Part shown: piece by piece, positions 53,723 through 61,879 of the stretch
Numbering within the stretch: position 1 is the stretch's first letter
Layout of the letters: every line of letters starts with the position of its first letter
Assembly: GCF_900215145.1 (NCBI RefSeq)
Contig: NZ_OBDO01000007.1
Location: 248,001 to 312,000 of the forward strand
Length of the DNA stretch: 64,000 nucleotides
Source: Geodermatophilus sabuli
Lineage (GTDB): Bacteria; Actinomycetota; Actinomycetes; Mycobacteriales; Geodermatophilaceae
Reading direction: 5' to 3'
Program-made: the position numbers and the translations under genes
Notes under the pieces: model-generated
The model's input: only the letters and a program-made list of their open reading frames with translations
What the model was told of the DNA's origin: nothing
Databases searched by the model: none

Positions 53723-54733
53723 TCAGCCCCGGGCGGCGGCCGCCCGGGTGGCGTCGGCGATGGCGGCCACGCCCTGCGGCGCCCACAGGACCGAGTAGTG
53801 GTTGGTGTCGGGCACCTCGCGGGCGGTGATCCCGCTCGGCTCCAGCCCCAGCCCGGCCAGCCGGACCTCGTCGTAGAGGCCGGGGGTCTGGTCGAACAGC
53901 CCGCGGGGCGCCCACAGCAGGGTGGCCGGCACCGGCAGGTCGGTGGTGGCCTCCAGCACCCGCTCGTTGAGCAGCAGGTCGCCGCCGTCCACCCGCACGG
54001 CCTCGGGCACGCAGGTGCTCCGCAGCGCCGGCGGCTGCCCGGCTGTGCCGTCCTGCGCCATGCCTCCGTGCGCCGGGTCCTGCGCCATGCGCCCGTGCGC
54101 CGGGTCCTGCGCCATGCGCCCGTGCGCCATGTCCCTCGCGAGGTAGGCGGCCACCGCCGGGTCGTCGACCCACGGGCCGACCGCCGGGTGCCGCGCCCAG
54201 AAGGCGCGCACGGCGGCCTGGTCGGGGAACGTCATCGACAGTCGCTCCAGTGACGGGCCGAGGACGGCGGCCAGCATCGCGTCCACGTCGGCCCCGGGCG
54301 GCTGCGGGAGGGCGAGGCCGCCGTCGACCAGGACGAGCCCGTGCACCCGGTCTCGAGCGGTCCCCGCCGCGGCCATCACGGCGACGAACGCCCCCATCGA
54401 GTGGCCCACCAGGACGGCGGCGTCCGCGCCGGCCCGGCCGTCGCCCCCGAGGCGGTCCAGCAGCGTGGCGACGTCGGCGGCGTGCGCCTCGATGCCGTAC
54501 GGGCCGGGCAGGCCCGCGGAGCCCGCCCGGCCGCGCAGGTCCGGGGCGACCACCTCGAACTCCCCGGCCAGCGCGGGTGCCACGGCGGCCCACGCCATCG
54601 CGTTGGCGGTGATTCCGTGCAGGAGGACGGCGATCGGCGCGCCGGGGGCGTCGGCCGGCCAGCGCAGGGCGGCGAGCTCCCCGCCGTCGACCGGGACGCT
54701 GATCTCCTGAGGCGTGCGGGTGGCTCGGGTCAC
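53723..54733 (-). CDS. alpha/beta-fold hydrolase with an internal repeat insertion
   Basis: 336 residues: AVLLHGITANAMAW, DLRGRAGSAG, nucleophile elbow AAVLVGHSMGAFVAVM, LVLVDGGL, and the C-terminal TNHYSVLW with the catalytic His. Near residue 205 the protein carries three tandem units of nine residues based on MAQDPAHGR, encoded by a 27-bp minisatellite. The insertion lies in the lid region, so copy-number change would alter the lid without shifting frame. GTG 54733 follows GGGAG. The stop is one base from the phosphatase 2 stop. Confidence 0.85.
   Translation of the reverse strand: MTRATRTPQEISVPVDGGELAALRWPADAPGAPIAVLLHGITANAMAWAAVAPALAGEFEVVAPDLRGRAGSAGLPGPYGIEAHAADVATLLDRLGGDGRAGADAAVLVGHSMGAFVAVMAAAGTARDRVHGLVLVDGGLALPQPPGADVDAMLAAVLGPSLERLSMTFPDQAAVRAFWARHPAVGPWVDDPAVAAYLARDMAHGRMAQDPAHGRMAQDPAHGGMAQDGTAGQPPALRSTCVPEAVRVDGGDLLLNERVLEATTDLPVPATLLWAPRGLFDQTPGLYDEVRLAGLGLEPSGITAREVPDTNHYSVLWAPQGVAAIADATRAAAARG
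54054..54128. repeat. 27-bp in-frame minisatellite
   Basis: Two full 27-bp units (54054-54080, 54081-54107) and a 21-bp partial, differing at two bases between units. The unit length is a multiple of three, so repeats are tolerated in the coding frame. Confidence 0.93.
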
Positions 54734-54814
54734 GCTCCCACCCTGCCGGGACGGCCCGCGCGCCGCAGCCCGGACCGGTCGCGAGAGTGGCGTGAGGGCA
54801 GGCCGGGGCCCGAC

Positions 54815-55999
54815 TCAGTCCGGGTGGCTGAGCAGGTAGCGGCCGAAGTGCGGGACGGTGAAGGCGATCTGGCCGCGCTCGGCGGAGTAGACGAGGCCCT
54901 TCTTGATCAACGAGTCACGAGCGGGGGAGAGGGACGCCGGCTTGCGGCCCAGCGACATCGCCACCTCCGACGTCGCGACGGCGGTGCCGGCCGGCCCGCC
55001 GAGCTCGGCCATCGCGTGCATGTACTCCCGCTCGGCCGGGGTGGCCCGGTCGTAGCGGGAGCCGAAGAACCCGACCGCCAGCTCGGCCTCGGCGACCGGT
55101 GCGGCCATCGCGACGTCCGCGGCCGTGACGGGGGAGGCCGCGGCGACGTCCCAGGTGACCTTGCCGTAGGCCTGCACGAAGTACGGGTAGCCGTCGGCGG
55201 CGGCGTAGAGGGCGTCGAGGGCCCCGGACTCGAAGGTGACGTCCTCGCGCTCGGCCGGGGCGAGCAGCGCGCGGTCGGCGGCGGGCCGGTCCAGCCGGTC
55301 GATGCGCAGGTAGCGGAACAGCCGCTCCGAGTAGCTCTTGGACGCCGACAGCACCGCCGGCAGGTGCGGCAGCCCGGCGCCGAGGACGATCAGCGGGGCG
55401 CCCTGCTGGGACAGCTCGTGACAGGCGGCGCAGATCGCCGAGACGTCGTCGGCCTGGACGTCCTGCATCTCGTCGATGAACAGCGCGATGCCCCGGCCGA
55501 CGTCGGCGGCCAGCCCGGCGGCGTCGCTGAGCAGCTCGACGAGGTCGATCTCCATGTCGCCGGAGTCGGCGCGCCCGCTGGTGGCCACCACGTCGATGCC
55601 CGGCTGCCAGCGGTCGCGCACCTTCGCGTCCGGCACCTGTCGCAGCGCGAACGCCTTGAGCACGCCCAGGACGGCGTCCATCGAGTCCTGGTCAGGGTGC
55701 CGCAGCTCCCGCAGCGCCATGTGCAGCGCGGAGGAGACGGGGCGGCGCAGCGACTGGTCCGGCCGGGCCTCGATCTTGCCGGTGCCCCACCCGCGGCTGA
55801 TCGCCGCCGAGCGCAGCTGGTTGAGCAGCACCGTCTTGCCGACGCCGCGCAGCCCGGTGAGGACCAGCGAGCGTTCGGGACGGCCGTGCGCGATCCGCTC
55901 GAGGACGACGTCGAAGGCCGACAGCTCGGCGTCCCGTCCGGCCAGCTCGGGCGGGCGCTGACCGGCGCCGGGGGCGTACGGGTTCCGCACGGGGTCCAT
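54815..55999 (-). CDS. AAA-type ATPase with C-terminal winged helix (COG1672/ORC-like)
   Basis: 394 residues. Walker A LTGLRGVGKTVLLNQL near 48, Walker B GIALFIDEMQDVQ near 165, sensor-like LIVLGAGLPHLP, YLRIDRLDRPAADRAL, and a C-terminal winged-helix segment (ATPAEREYMHAMAELGG..TSEVAMSLGRKPASLSPARDSLIKKGLVYSAERGQIAFTVPHF). The layout resembles archaeal-type Orc/Cdc6-related ATPases found in actinobacteria; role unknown. ATG 55999 has no ribosome site, but TACGGT lies seven bases upstream, suggesting a leaderless transcript. A CTAG-type palindrome overlaps that promoter and another lies 100 bp further. Confidence 0.82.
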   Translation of the reverse strand: MDPVRNPYAPGAGQRPPELAGRDAELSAFDVVLERIAHGRPERSLVLTGLRGVGKTVLLNQLRSAAISRGWGTGKIEARPDQSLRRPVSSALHMALRELRHPDQDSMDAVLGVLKAFALRQVPDAKVRDRWQPGIDVVATSGRADSGDMEIDLVELLSDAAGLAADVGRGIALFIDEMQDVQADDVSAICAACHELSQQGAPLIVLGAGLPHLPAVLSASKSYSERLFRYLRIDRLDRPAADRALLAPAEREDVTFESGALDALYAAADGYPYFVQAYGKVTWDVAAASPVTAADVAMAAPVAEAELAVGFFGSRYDRATPAEREYMHAMAELGGPAGTAVATSEVAMSLGRKPASLSPARDSLIKKGLVYSAERGQIAFTVPHFGRYLLSHPD

Positions 56000-56010
56000 G
56001 TCGACCACCG

Positions 56011-56048
56011 TATGGGGCCGTCTAGTCCCGTACCTAGAGATCGGTAGA
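56011..56048. promoter_or_regulatory. four-half-site CTAG palindrome, site 1
   Basis: TATG-N6-TCTAG-N8-CTAGA-N5-GTAGA. The outer left half differs at one base from TCTG of the other sites. It overlaps the putative -10 (56007-56012) of the divergently read AAA ATPase. Confidence 0.7.
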
Positions 56049-56140
56049 AGCACGTGGAGCGTGTCGCACAGCGCGGCGAGCACCTGCCGGGCGCGCGCAG
56101 GCGGGTGCGCTGCCGTCGTGAGCGCGGGCGTCGACCGCCC

Positions 56141-56178
56141 TCTGTCGCCCTCTAGCCCCACGACTAGACGAGCGTAGA
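56141..56178. promoter_or_regulatory. four-half-site CTAG palindrome, site 2
   Basis: TCTG-N6-TCTAG-N8-CTAGA-N5-GTAGA in the interval between the AAA ATPase and the holin-like gene, 130 bp from site 1. Confidence 0.75.
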
Positions 56179-56214
56179 ACCCCCGACACGGTCCGGTCCG
56201 TGATCACCGGCCGC

Positions 56215-56220
56215 TAGCGT
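56215..56220 (+). promoter_or_regulatory. -10 box of the holin-like gene
   Basis: TAGCGT lies seven bases before GTG 56228, so transcription would start at or next to the start codon (leaderless). Inferred from spacing. Confidence 0.55.
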
Positions 56221-56227
56221 GGGCCGC

Positions 56228-56596
56228 GTGCTGAGGTTCCTGGTCAAGGTCGTTCTGATGGCCGGCGTCTTCTACGGCGTCGCCTACCTCCTGGACGGCG
56301 TCCAGGTGGTGCCGAACCCCGACGGGCCGCTGGGCGAACCCGGCACGTGGCTCTGGATCGCGCTGATCTTCGCGCTGGTCAACGCCGTCGTGGGGCCGGT
56401 CCTGCGGCTGCTCTCGCTGCCGTTCGTGCTGCTCACCCTGGGGTTGTTCCTGCTCGTCGTGAACGCCGCGCTCCTGGGCATCACCGCGGCGCTCACCGAC
56501 CGGCTGCAGGTCGACGGCATCGGCACGGCCATCCTCGGCGGGCTGCTGCTGGCGGTCGGCGCCTGGATCGTCGACCAGCTGACCGAGAAGCGCTGA
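56228..56596 (+). CDS. phage holin family (PF04020-like) membrane protein
   Basis: 122 residues with four hydrophobic segments: VLRFLVKVVLMAGVFYGVAYLL, WLWIALIFALVNAVVGPVLRLLSLPFVLLTLGLFLLVVNAALLGITAAL (two helices) and GTAILGGLLLAVGAWIVDQL. The NAVVGPVLRLLSLPFVLLTLGLF motif is typical of the PF04020 family, named for holins but common in chromosomes without prophage. GTG 56228 is preferred to GTG 56219 because TAGCGT stands seven bases ahead. Function unknown. Confidence 0.85.
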   Translation: MLRFLVKVVLMAGVFYGVAYLLDGVQVVPNPDGPLGEPGTWLWIALIFALVNAVVGPVLRLLSLPFVLLTLGLFLLVVNAALLGITAALTDRLQVDGIGTAILGGLLLAVGAWIVDQLTEKR

Positions 56597-56638
56597 CGAC
56601 TGGTCCACGCCCGTTGTGACGGCGGGCACTTCCGGGGC

Positions 56639-56644
56639 TAGCGT
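56639..56644 (+). promoter_or_regulatory. -10 box of the NAD-glutamate dehydrogenase gene
   Basis: TAGCGT, eight bases before ATG 56653, the same arrangement as at the holin-like gene; a leaderless transcript is inferred. Confidence 0.55.
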
Positions 56645-56652
56645 CAGTCGGC

Positions 56653-59600
56653 ATGGCCAGCTCCACCGGCACCATCCCGGCGATCCCGGGAACCGGCCCC
56701 CTCGACGGCGCCCCAGCCCTGGCCGCCGCCACAGACCTGGCCGCCCTCGAGGCGGCGCGCGACGAGAAGCGCCGGCTGCTGGAACGGGCCGCGCGCGCCG
56801 CCGTCGACTCCGGGACGGCGCTGCCGGCCGGCTGTGCCGCCGCCGACGTCCCGGCGCTGCTGCAGCGCTACTACTGGAGCGAGCCCGCCGCCGAGGTGCT
56901 CGACCAGGACCCGGCCGACCTCGCCGCGCTGGCGCTGGGCCACCTGGGGCTGGCCGAGGTGCGGCCGCAGGGCTCGGCCACCGTCTCCGTCCAGCGGCTG
57001 CCCGGCCGGGAGGGGCCGGCGGCGCGCTCCGTCGTCCTCGTCGTCACCGACGACATGCCGTTCCTCGTCGACTCGGTCACCGCCGAGGTGGTCCGGCAGG
57101 GGTTCCGGCTCGAGCACGTCGTCCACCCGGTGCTGGTGCTCCGCCGGGACGTGACCGGGCGGGTTCTCGCCTTCTGCGACAGCGCCGACCCCGAGCAGTG
57201 CGGCCCCGACGCGCTCGCCGAGTCCTGGATGGCCGTGGTGCTCGACGGCCCCCTGGACGACGAGGCGGCCGGTGACCTCGTCGCCGGGCTGCGCACGGTC
57301 CTCGCCGACGTCCGGGCCGTCGACGAGGACGACGGCCGCATGCGGGCCCGCGCGCTGGAGCTGGCCGGGCGGCTGGCCGAGCTGCCCCCGGCGCCCGACG
57401 GCGACCCGGCCGACGACCCCGCCGAGGCCGCGGCCCTGCTGCGCTGGCTGACCGACGACAACTTCGTCCTCCTCGGGGCGCGGGACGTCGAGCTGACCCG
57501 AACCCAGGGGCGGACGTCGGTGCGCGCGGTCCCGGGCAGCGGGCTCGGCGTGCTCCGCAGCGACACCGACATGGCCGCGACGCCCGAGACCGCACCCGGC
57601 GACGCCCTGCTCGCGGTCACCAAGGCCGACGCCCGCTCCACGGTGCACCGCCGGGCGTGGCTGGACGTCGTCACGGTCACCTTCCCCGCGGGGGACGGCA
57701 GCCCCGCCCGCCAGCACCGGCTCGTGGGGCTGTTCCCCACCACGGCGGCCGCCCACGACGTCCGGGACGTGCCGCTGGTCCGCCGCCGGGTGGCCGGGGT
57801 GATCGAGGGCTCCGGCGTGCCGGCGGACAGCCACACCGGCAAGCAGCTGCTCGACGTCCTCGAGACCTACCCCCGCGACGAGCTGTTCCAGGTCGGCACC
57901 GACCAGCTGCTGCCCGCCGCGCTGGCCGTGCTGCAGCTGCAGGAGCGCCGCCAGACCCGGCTGTTCCTGCGCCGCGACCCGGCCGGCCGGTTCTGGTCGG
58001 CGATCGTCTACCTGCCGCGCGACCGGTACACGACCGAGGTGCGGCTGGCCGTCCAGCAGCTGCTGCTCGAGCGGCTCGGCGGCACCAGCATCGAGTACAC
58101 GGCGTGGGTCACCGAGTCGGTCCTGGCGCGGTTGCACTTCGTCGTCCGCCCGCCGGTCGCCCGCAACGGCCGCACGGCGCTGCCCGACGTCGACGTCGCG
58201 TCGCTGCAGTCCGCGCTCGCCGCGGTGGCCCGCAGCTGGACCGACGACCTCTCCGACGCCCTCACCGCCCGCTACGGCGCGGACGCGGAGCGGCGGCTGG
58301 CCCGGATCGCCGACGCCTTCCCCGCCGCCTACCAGGAGGACTTCCCCGCCTCGGTCGCGGTCGAGGACGTCGAGCGGCTCGACGCCCTGGCCGCGGGCGA
58401 GATCGGCCTGGTGCTGCGCCGCCCCGCCGCGGGGACGACCGGCGAGCCGCGGCTGGCCGTGTACCGGGTGGGGGAGCGCCTGCTGCTCTCCGACGTGCTG
58501 CCGATGCTGCAGCACATGGGCGTGGACGTCGTCGACGAGCGGCCGTACGAGATCGACCGCATCGGCGCACCCCTGGCCTGGATCTACGAGTTCGGCCTCA
58601 CCGCCCCGGCCGCGGAGCTGCCCTTCCCCGGCTCGCTGCCGGAGCGCTTCACCGACGCGCTGTCGGCCGTCTGGCGGGGGGACGCCGAGGACGACGGCCT
58701 GGGCGCGCTGGTGCTGCTGGCCGGCCTGAACTGGCGGCAGGTGTCCGTCGTCCGTGCCTACGTGCAGTGGCTGCGCCAGGCGGGCCTGCCCTTCGGCCAG
58801 CGGTACGTGGAGACGACGCTGGCCGCCCACCCCGACGTCGTCGCCCGGCTGGTCGCGCTGTTCGAGACCCGCTTCTCACCCGGCCGCGACGCCGGTCGCG
58901 CCGACCGGACCGACGAGCTGGTCCGGTCGCTGCGGGAGGCGATCGGCGAGGTCGAGTCCCTCGACGCCGACCGGGTGCTCAGCTCGCTGCTGGCCGCCGT
59001 CACGGCCACCCAGCGGACCACCTACTACGTCTCCCGGGGAGCGGCCCTCGGTCCCCTGGCGCTGAAGCTGCACCCGGGCTCGGTGCCGGACCTGCCCGAG
59101 CCGCGGCCGGCCCGCGAGGTGTGGGTGAGCTCGCCGCGGGTGATGGGCGTGCACCTGCGCTTCGGCGCGGTCGCGCGGGGCGGGTTGCGCTGGTCCGACC
59201 GGCACGAGGACCTCCGCACCGAGGTGCTGGGCCTGGTGAAGGCGCAGATGGTGAAGAACACCGTCATCGTGCCCACCGGCGCCAAGGGCGGGTTCGTCGT
59301 CCGGCGGCCGCCGCCGGACAGTGCCGGCCGCGACGCCTGGCTCGCCGAGGGGCAGGCCTGCTACCGGCTGTTCATCGGCGCGCTGCTGGCGCTGACCGAC
59401 AACCTGGTGGAGGGCCGGGTCGTCCCGCCCGAGCGGGTGGTGCGCCACGACGGCGACGACACCTACCTGGTGGTCGCCGCCGACAAGGGCACCGCCACCT
59501 TCTCCGACCTGGCCAACGCCGTCGCGGTCGAGCGCGGCTTCTGGCTGGGTGACGCCTTCGCCTCCGGCGGGTCCGTCGGCTACGACCACAAGGCCATGGG

Positions 59601-61599
59601 CATCACCGCCCGCGGCGCCTGGGAGTCGGTGACCCGCCACTTCCGCGAGCTCGACCTGGACGTGCAGAGCCAGGACTTCACCGTCGTGGGCATCGGCGAC
59701 ATGTCCGGCGACGTGTTCGGCAACGGGATGCTGCTGTCGGAGCACATCCGCCTGGTGGCCGCGTTCGACCACCGGCACGTCTTCGTCGACCCCACCCCCG
59801 ACGCCGCGACGTCGTTCGCCGAGCGGCGCCGGTTGTTCGAGCTCCCGCGCTCCTCGTGGGCCGACTACGACCCGTCGCTGATCAGCCCCGGGGGCGGGGT
59901 CTGGCCGCGGACGGCGAAGTCGATCCCGGTCAGCGACCCGGTGCGGACCGCGCTCGGGCTGCCCGGGGACGTGACGTCGTTGTCGCCGGTCGAGCTGATC
60001 CGCGCGGTCCTGCTCGCGCCGGCGGACCTGCTGTTCAACGGCGGCATCGGCACCTACGTCAAGGCCTCCACCGAGAGCGCCCTGGACGCCGGCGACAAGG
60101 CCAACGACGCCGTCCGCGTCGACGGCCGGGACCTGCGGGTGCGGGTGGTGGGGGAGGGCGGCAACCTCGGCCTCACCCAGCGTGGCCGGGTCGAGTACGC
60201 CCTGACCGGCGGCCGGATCAACACCGACGCGATCGACAACTCCGCCGGCGTGGACACCTCCGACCACGAGGTCAACATCAAGATCGCTCTGGACCGGGTG
60301 GTGGAGTCCGGTGAGCTGGACGCCCCCGGCCGGGCCGCGCTCCTCGGCGAGATGACCGACGAGGTGGCCGTCGACGTCCTCACCGACAACCACGCCCAGA
60401 ACGCGACGCTGGCGACCGAGACCACCAACGCCCGCAGTCTGCTCGACGCCCACCAGCGCTACCTGCGGGCGCTGGAGCGGTCCGGTCGGCTGGTGCGCAC
60501 CGTGGAGGCGCTGCCCGACGACCGCGCCATCACCGAGCGGCGCCGCGACGGGCACGCGCTGACCGGTCCCGAGCTCTCCGTGCTGCTGGCCTACGCCAAG
60601 CTCGAGGCCGGGGACGTCGTCCTCGCCTCCGGCCTGCCCGACGACGCGGCGCTCGAGCACCTGCTGGTCGAGTACTTCCCGGCCGAGCTGCGCCGCCGCT
60701 TCCCCGAGGCGGTCACCCGGCACCCGCTGCGCCGGGAGATCGTGGCGACCGCGCTCACCAACCGGGCGGTCAACGTCGCCGGGGTCACCGGGCTGTTCCG
60801 CCTGGTCGAGGAGACGGGGGTGCCGCTGGCCGGCGTCGTGCGGGCGCACGCCGTGGCCCGCGCGGTCTTCGAGGTCGACCGGCTGTGGGACGCCGTCCGG
60901 CCGCTGGACAACCAGGTGTCGGCGACCACCCAGGTCGAGCTGCGCACCGAGGCGACCCGGCTGGCCGAGCGGGCCACCCGCTGGCTGCTCGGACTCGGCG
61001 AGCTCGCCGCGGAGGACGGCGCGCCGATCGGCGAGGTCACCGAGCGGTTCGCCGCGCCCGTGGCCGCCGTGCGCGCCGGCCTCCCGTCCTGGCTGCTGGG
61101 CGCCGAGGCCGCCGCCTACGCCGAGCGCGCCGCGCGGCTGCAGGAGGCGGGGGTGCCCGGGCGGCTGGCCGCCGAGGTGGCGGCGGCGCCACTGCTGCCG
61201 GCCGCGCTGGACCTCGCCGTCGTGGCCGAGCGCACCGGCGCGCCGATCGCCCTGGCCGGGCGGGTGCAGCAGTGCCTCGCCGAGCGGCTGGCCCTGGTGC
61301 CCCTGCGCGAGCTGGTCATCGCGCTGCCCCGCGACCGGCGCTGGCCCTCGATGGCCCGCGCCTCGCTGCGGGACGACCTGACCGGCGAGCAGGCCGCACT
61401 CACCGCCGAGGTGCTGGCCGGGCGGCGCAGCGACACCGAGTCCGCCGACGAGCTGGTGTCCCGCTGGGTGGGCGGCTGGGACGGCAGCCAGCAGCGCGCC
61501 GCGGCCCAGCTGGTCGACATCGCCTCGGGGGACCGGCAGGAGCTGGCCGAGCTGCTCGTCGCCGTCCGGACCCTGCGCGGCCTCCGCCGCCGCACCTGA
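56653..61599 (+). CDS. gdhB: NAD-dependent glutamate dehydrogenase, large (180-kDa-class) type
   Basis: 1648 residues, the normal size for the large single-subunit class described in Streptomyces, Mycobacterium and Pseudomonas. It deaminates glutamate to 2-oxoglutarate and ammonia. The N-terminal third holds ACT-like regulatory segments (SVQRLPGREGPAARSVVLVVTDDMPFLVDSVTAEVVRQG in outline). The catalytic core includes FGAVARGGLRWSDRHEDLRTEVLGLVKAQMVKNTVIVPTGAKGGF near 840-870, the Rossmann part GIGDMSGDVFGNGMLLS, and NLGLTQRGRVEYALTGGRINTDAIDN. The gene has no visible ribosome site and is probably leaderless. It stands alone and could recycle the glutamate pool used by osmolyte synthesis. Confidence 0.95.
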   Translation: MASSTGTIPAIPGTGPLDGAPALAAATDLAALEAARDEKRRLLERAARAAVDSGTALPAGCAAADVPALLQRYYWSEPAAEVLDQDPADLAALALGHLGLAEVRPQGSATVSVQRLPGREGPAARSVVLVVTDDMPFLVDSVTAEVVRQGFRLEHVVHPVLVLRRDVTGRVLAFCDSADPEQCGPDALAESWMAVVLDGPLDDEAAGDLVAGLRTVLADVRAVDEDDGRMRARALELAGRLAELPPAPDGDPADDPAEAAALLRWLTDDNFVLLGARDVELTRTQGRTSVRAVPGSGLGVLRSDTDMAATPETAPGDALLAVTKADARSTVHRRAWLDVVTVTFPAGDGSPARQHRLVGLFPTTAAAHDVRDVPLVRRRVAGVIEGSGVPADSHTGKQLLDVLETYPRDELFQVGTDQLLPAALAVLQLQERRQTRLFLRRDPAGRFWSAIVYLPRDRYTTEVRLAVQQLLLERLGGTSIEYTAWVTESVLARLHFVVRPPVARNGRTALPDVDVASLQSALAAVARSWTDDLSDALTARYGADAERRLARIADAFPAAYQEDFPASVAVEDVERLDALAAGEIGLVLRRPAAGTTGEPRLAVYRVGERLLLSDVLPMLQHMGVDVVDERPYEIDRIGAPLAWIYEFGLTAPAAELPFPGSLPERFTDALSAVWRGDAEDDGLGALVLLAGLNWRQVSVVRAYVQWLRQAGLPFGQRYVETTLAAHPDVVARLVALFETRFSPGRDAGRADRTDELVRSLREAIGEVESLDADRVLSSLLAAVTATQRTTYYVSRGAALGPLALKLHPGSVPDLPEPRPAREVWVSSPRVMGVHLRFGAVARGGLRWSDRHEDLRTEVLGLVKAQMVKNTVIVPTGAKGGFVVRRPPPDSAGRDAWLAEGQACYRLFIGALLALTDNLVEGRVVPPERVVRHDGDDTYLVVAADKGTATFSDLANAVAVERGFWLGDAFASGGSVGYDHKAMGITARGAWESVTRHFRELDLDVQSQDFTVVGIGDMSGDVFGNGMLLSEHIRLVAAFDHRHVFVDPTPDAATSFAERRRLFELPRSSWADYDPSLISPGGGVWPRTAKSIPVSDPVRTALGLPGDVTSLSPVELIRAVLLAPADLLFNGGIGTYVKASTESALDAGDKANDAVRVDGRDLRVRVVGEGGNLGLTQRGRVEYALTGGRINTDAIDNSAGVDTSDHEVNIKIALDRVVESGELDAPGRAALLGEMTDEVAVDVLTDNHAQNATLATETTNARSLLDAHQRYLRALERSGRLVRTVEALPDDRAITERRRDGHALTGPELSVLLAYAKLEAGDVVLASGLPDDAALEHLLVEYFPAELRRRFPEAVTRHPLRREIVATALTNRAVNVAGVTGLFRLVEETGVPLAGVVRAHAVARAVFEVDRLWDAVRPLDNQVSATTQVELRTEATRLAERATRWLLGLGELAAEDGAPIGEVTERFAAPVAAVRAGLPSWLLGAEAAAYAERAARLQEAGVPGRLAAEVAAAPLLPAALDLAVVAERTGAPIALAGRVQQCLAERLALVPLRELVIALPRDRRWPSMARASLRDDLTGEQAALTAEVLAGRRSDTESADELVSRWVGGWDGSQQRAAAQLVDIASGDRQELAELLVAVRTLRGLRRRT

Positions 61600-61617
61600 C
61601 CCCCGCTCGGTGGTGGC

Positions 61618-61680
61618 GGCACGATCAGCTTGGCTGATCGTGCCGCGTCCTGGCTCACCGCCGACGACGAGCCAGGACGC
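61618..61680. repeat. terminator hairpin plus dispersed hairpin element, copy 2
   Basis: GGCACGATCAGC-TTG-GCTGATCGTGCC (61618-61644) is a perfect 12-bp stem just after the dehydrogenase. It is followed by GCGTCCTGGCTC, a 12-base loop and GAGCCAGGACGC (61645-61680). Both the second stem and the GGCTGATCGTGC tag recur at 45190-45251. Confidence 0.9.
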
Positions 61681-61711
61681 TCGACGGTGAGCCAGGCTGA
61701 TCATGGCACCG

Positions 61712-61747
61712 TCTGTGGTCGTCTAGGGTCAGCGCTAGAGAGGTAGA
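61712..61747. promoter_or_regulatory. four-half-site CTAG palindrome, site 3
   Basis: TCTG-N6-TCTAG-N8-CTAGA-N3-GTAGA, 133 bp before zwf. The last spacer is two bases shorter than in the other sites. TAGGGT inside it could serve as a -10 for zwf. Confidence 0.7.
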
Positions 61748-61879
61748 GACGACGGCAGAGGGTTCGGGGGCACGGCGCATGGGCAGGGGGCGAGGACCCG
61801 GCCCCGAGCGGGAGGACCCGACCGTGCCCCGACGACCGCCGATCGGCACCGACGGCCACCGGCCCGTCGAGGACCACGG

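Noticed and set aside
56228-56596. A prophage marker because of the holin-family name
   Set aside because: The PF04020 family is widespread in non-phage contexts and no phage genes surround it.
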